From positions 62,001 through 126,000 of the forward strand of contig NZ_JANKZF010000013.1 of the NCBI RefSeq assembly GCF_027568515.1: a DNA stretch of 64,000 nt, given 5' to 3'. Positions 63,318 through 64,000 of the stretch are shown piece after piece. The notes beneath the pieces were generated by a model. That model ran no database searches. It saw only the letters and a list, made by a program, of their open reading frames with translations, and was not told the DNA's origin. The first letter of the stretch is position 1. Each line of letters opens with the position of its first letter. Origin of the DNA: Arthrobacter sp. HY1533. GTDB lineage: Bacteria; Actinomycetota; Actinomycetes; Actinomycetales; Micrococcaceae. A program made the translations under genes and the position numbers.

Positions 63318-63980
63318 TCAGGCGCCCGGCGTGGTTGCCGCTCCGGGCAGCAGCACGGCCGCCGGCTCGCTGTACGTCACGTCCACAATGTCATCGCCGT
63401 CGAACGTCAGGGACGTCAGGGAGGCGAGTGTACATTCTCGGTTGCGGGGGTCGTGCCACAGGCGCTTGCCCTCGGCACTGCGCCGGGTGGCCCAGATGGG
63501 CAACTGGTGGCTGACCATGATGGCCTGTGCGCCGTCGCCGCCAATCTCAAACGCACGACGGCGGGCATCGCGTGCCGCTTCCAGCATGCGTTCGGCCTGG
63601 GCCGCGTAGGCCTCACCCCAGGAGGGGCGGAAGGGGTTCACGAAGTAGGGCCAGTGCTTGGGCTTGCGCAGCTCTGCCTTGCTCATGACCAGACCCTCGA
63701 AGTGGTTCTCGGCCTCAATGATGCGCGGGTCGGTCACGATGTCCAGGCCCAACGCCTCGGCCGTGGGCTGCGCAGTTTCCTGGGCCCGCGTGAGCGGTGA
63801 GGCAACGAGGTAGACCGGTGCGCCGCCGTCGTTCTTCAGGGCGGCGAAGTGCTCGGCAACCATCACCGCCATGGCGCGGCCGCGCTCGGAAAGGTGGAAC
63901 TCGGGGAGCCGGCCGTAGAGCACGCCGTCGGGGTTGAAGACCTCGCCGTGGCGCAGAAGATGAACAGTTTCTCGGGACAT
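63318..63980 (-). CDS. Histidine phosphatase family protein
   Basis: 220 residues. The N-terminal LLRHGEVFNPDG is the RHG motif with the phospho-accepting His. VASPLTRAQETAQ (second Arg), ENHFEG (acid residue) and MVSHQLPIWATRR (second His) complete the site. It dephosphorylates a small molecule or protein; phosphoglycerate mutase-like annotation is usual but not proven. The same order, histidine phosphatase-thioredoxin-CcdA-ResB-CcsB, occurs in mycobacteria and other actinobacteria. Confidence 0.92.
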   Translation of the reverse strand: MSRETVHLLRHGEVFNPDGVLYGRLPEFHLSERGRAMAVMVAEHFAALKNDGGAPVYLVASPLTRAQETAQPTAEALGLDIVTDPRIIEAENHFEGLVMSKAELRKPKHWPYFVNPFRPSWGEAYAAQAERMLEAARDARRRAFEIGGDGAQAIMVSHQLPIWATRRSAEGKRLWHDPRNRECTLASLTSLTFDGDDIVDVTYSEPAAVLLPGAATTPGA

Positions 63981-64000
63981 GCCTCCCAGTTTCTCAAACA

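Overview
This is a high-GC actinobacterial chromosome segment, most likely from the Micrococcaceae (Arthrobacter sensu lato). The inference rests on a RamB-type regulator next to isocitrate lyase, a System II cytochrome c maturation operon behind a histidine-phosphatase gene, RNase J, GTG/TTG starts, dense overlapping stop/start junctions (TAATG, ATGA), and a dispersed palindrome of the GGTTGAGCCTGTCGAAACC type. I see no phage, plasmid, CRISPR or tRNA/rRNA genes. The window looks like ordinary but accessory-rich chromosome with many carbohydrate and small-molecule catabolic operons.

Layout. 1-6.1 kb: a partial DMP19-like gene, ramB diverging from aceA and aceB (glyoxylate shunt), then a DsbA/FrnE-like oxidoreductase. 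6.3-7.4 kb: an HtrA-type protease broken by a one-base frameshift. 7.3-20.6 kb: a large sugar locus with a ThuA-like/Gfo-Idh-MocA operon, a CUT1 ABC importer, LacI and ROK regulators, and a forward operon of two TIM-barrel isomerase/epimerases and two more Gfo/Idh/MocA oxidoreductases. Three promoters in this locus share one promoter/operator sequence. 20.7-21.1 kb: an S4 RNA-binding protein. 21.3-30.3 kb: a possible organosulfur or aromatic catabolic locus with a cyclase/formamidase-like hydrolase, a D-2-hydroxyacid dehydrogenase, a type I sulfatase, an SsuABC/TauABC-type importer, a VOC enzyme and a SorC regulator. 30.6-36.6 kb: RNase J, RidA, two membrane proteins, a luciferase-like monooxygenase and a 49-residue basic protein.

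36.7-41.8 kb: a heterodimeric ABC exporter with one strongly degenerate ATP site, and a multi-pass membrane protein followed by an array of short inverted repeats. 42-46.1 kb: ACC deaminase (acdS), ArsR, an Old Yellow Enzyme, an NAD(P)-binding protein and a GntR regulator. 46.2-52.6 kb: a second sugar operon (LacI, CUT1 importer, a second ThuA and a fourth Gfo/Idh/MocA protein) with two AAAGCGCTTT operators. 52.6-55 kb: MarR, luciferase-like monooxygenase and an F420-reductase-like protein. 55.4-58.9 kb: an ABC-F ATPase, a DoxX-like membrane protein and a GH29 alpha-L-fucosidase. 59-64 kb: ccsB, resB, ccdA, a ResA/TlpA thioredoxin and a histidine phosphatase.

Together the genes suggest a soil or plant-associated heterotroph that imports oligosaccharides, processes some by oxidation-based (ThuA/Gfo-Idh) chemistry, may use sulfated compounds and ACC, and feeds C2 units into the glyoxylate shunt. 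The strongest leads are the shared operator of the 7-20 kb locus, the split protease, the asymmetric ABC exporter, the inverted-repeat array at 41.8 kb, and a dispersed palindrome that supplies the C-terminal tail of one oxidoreductase.
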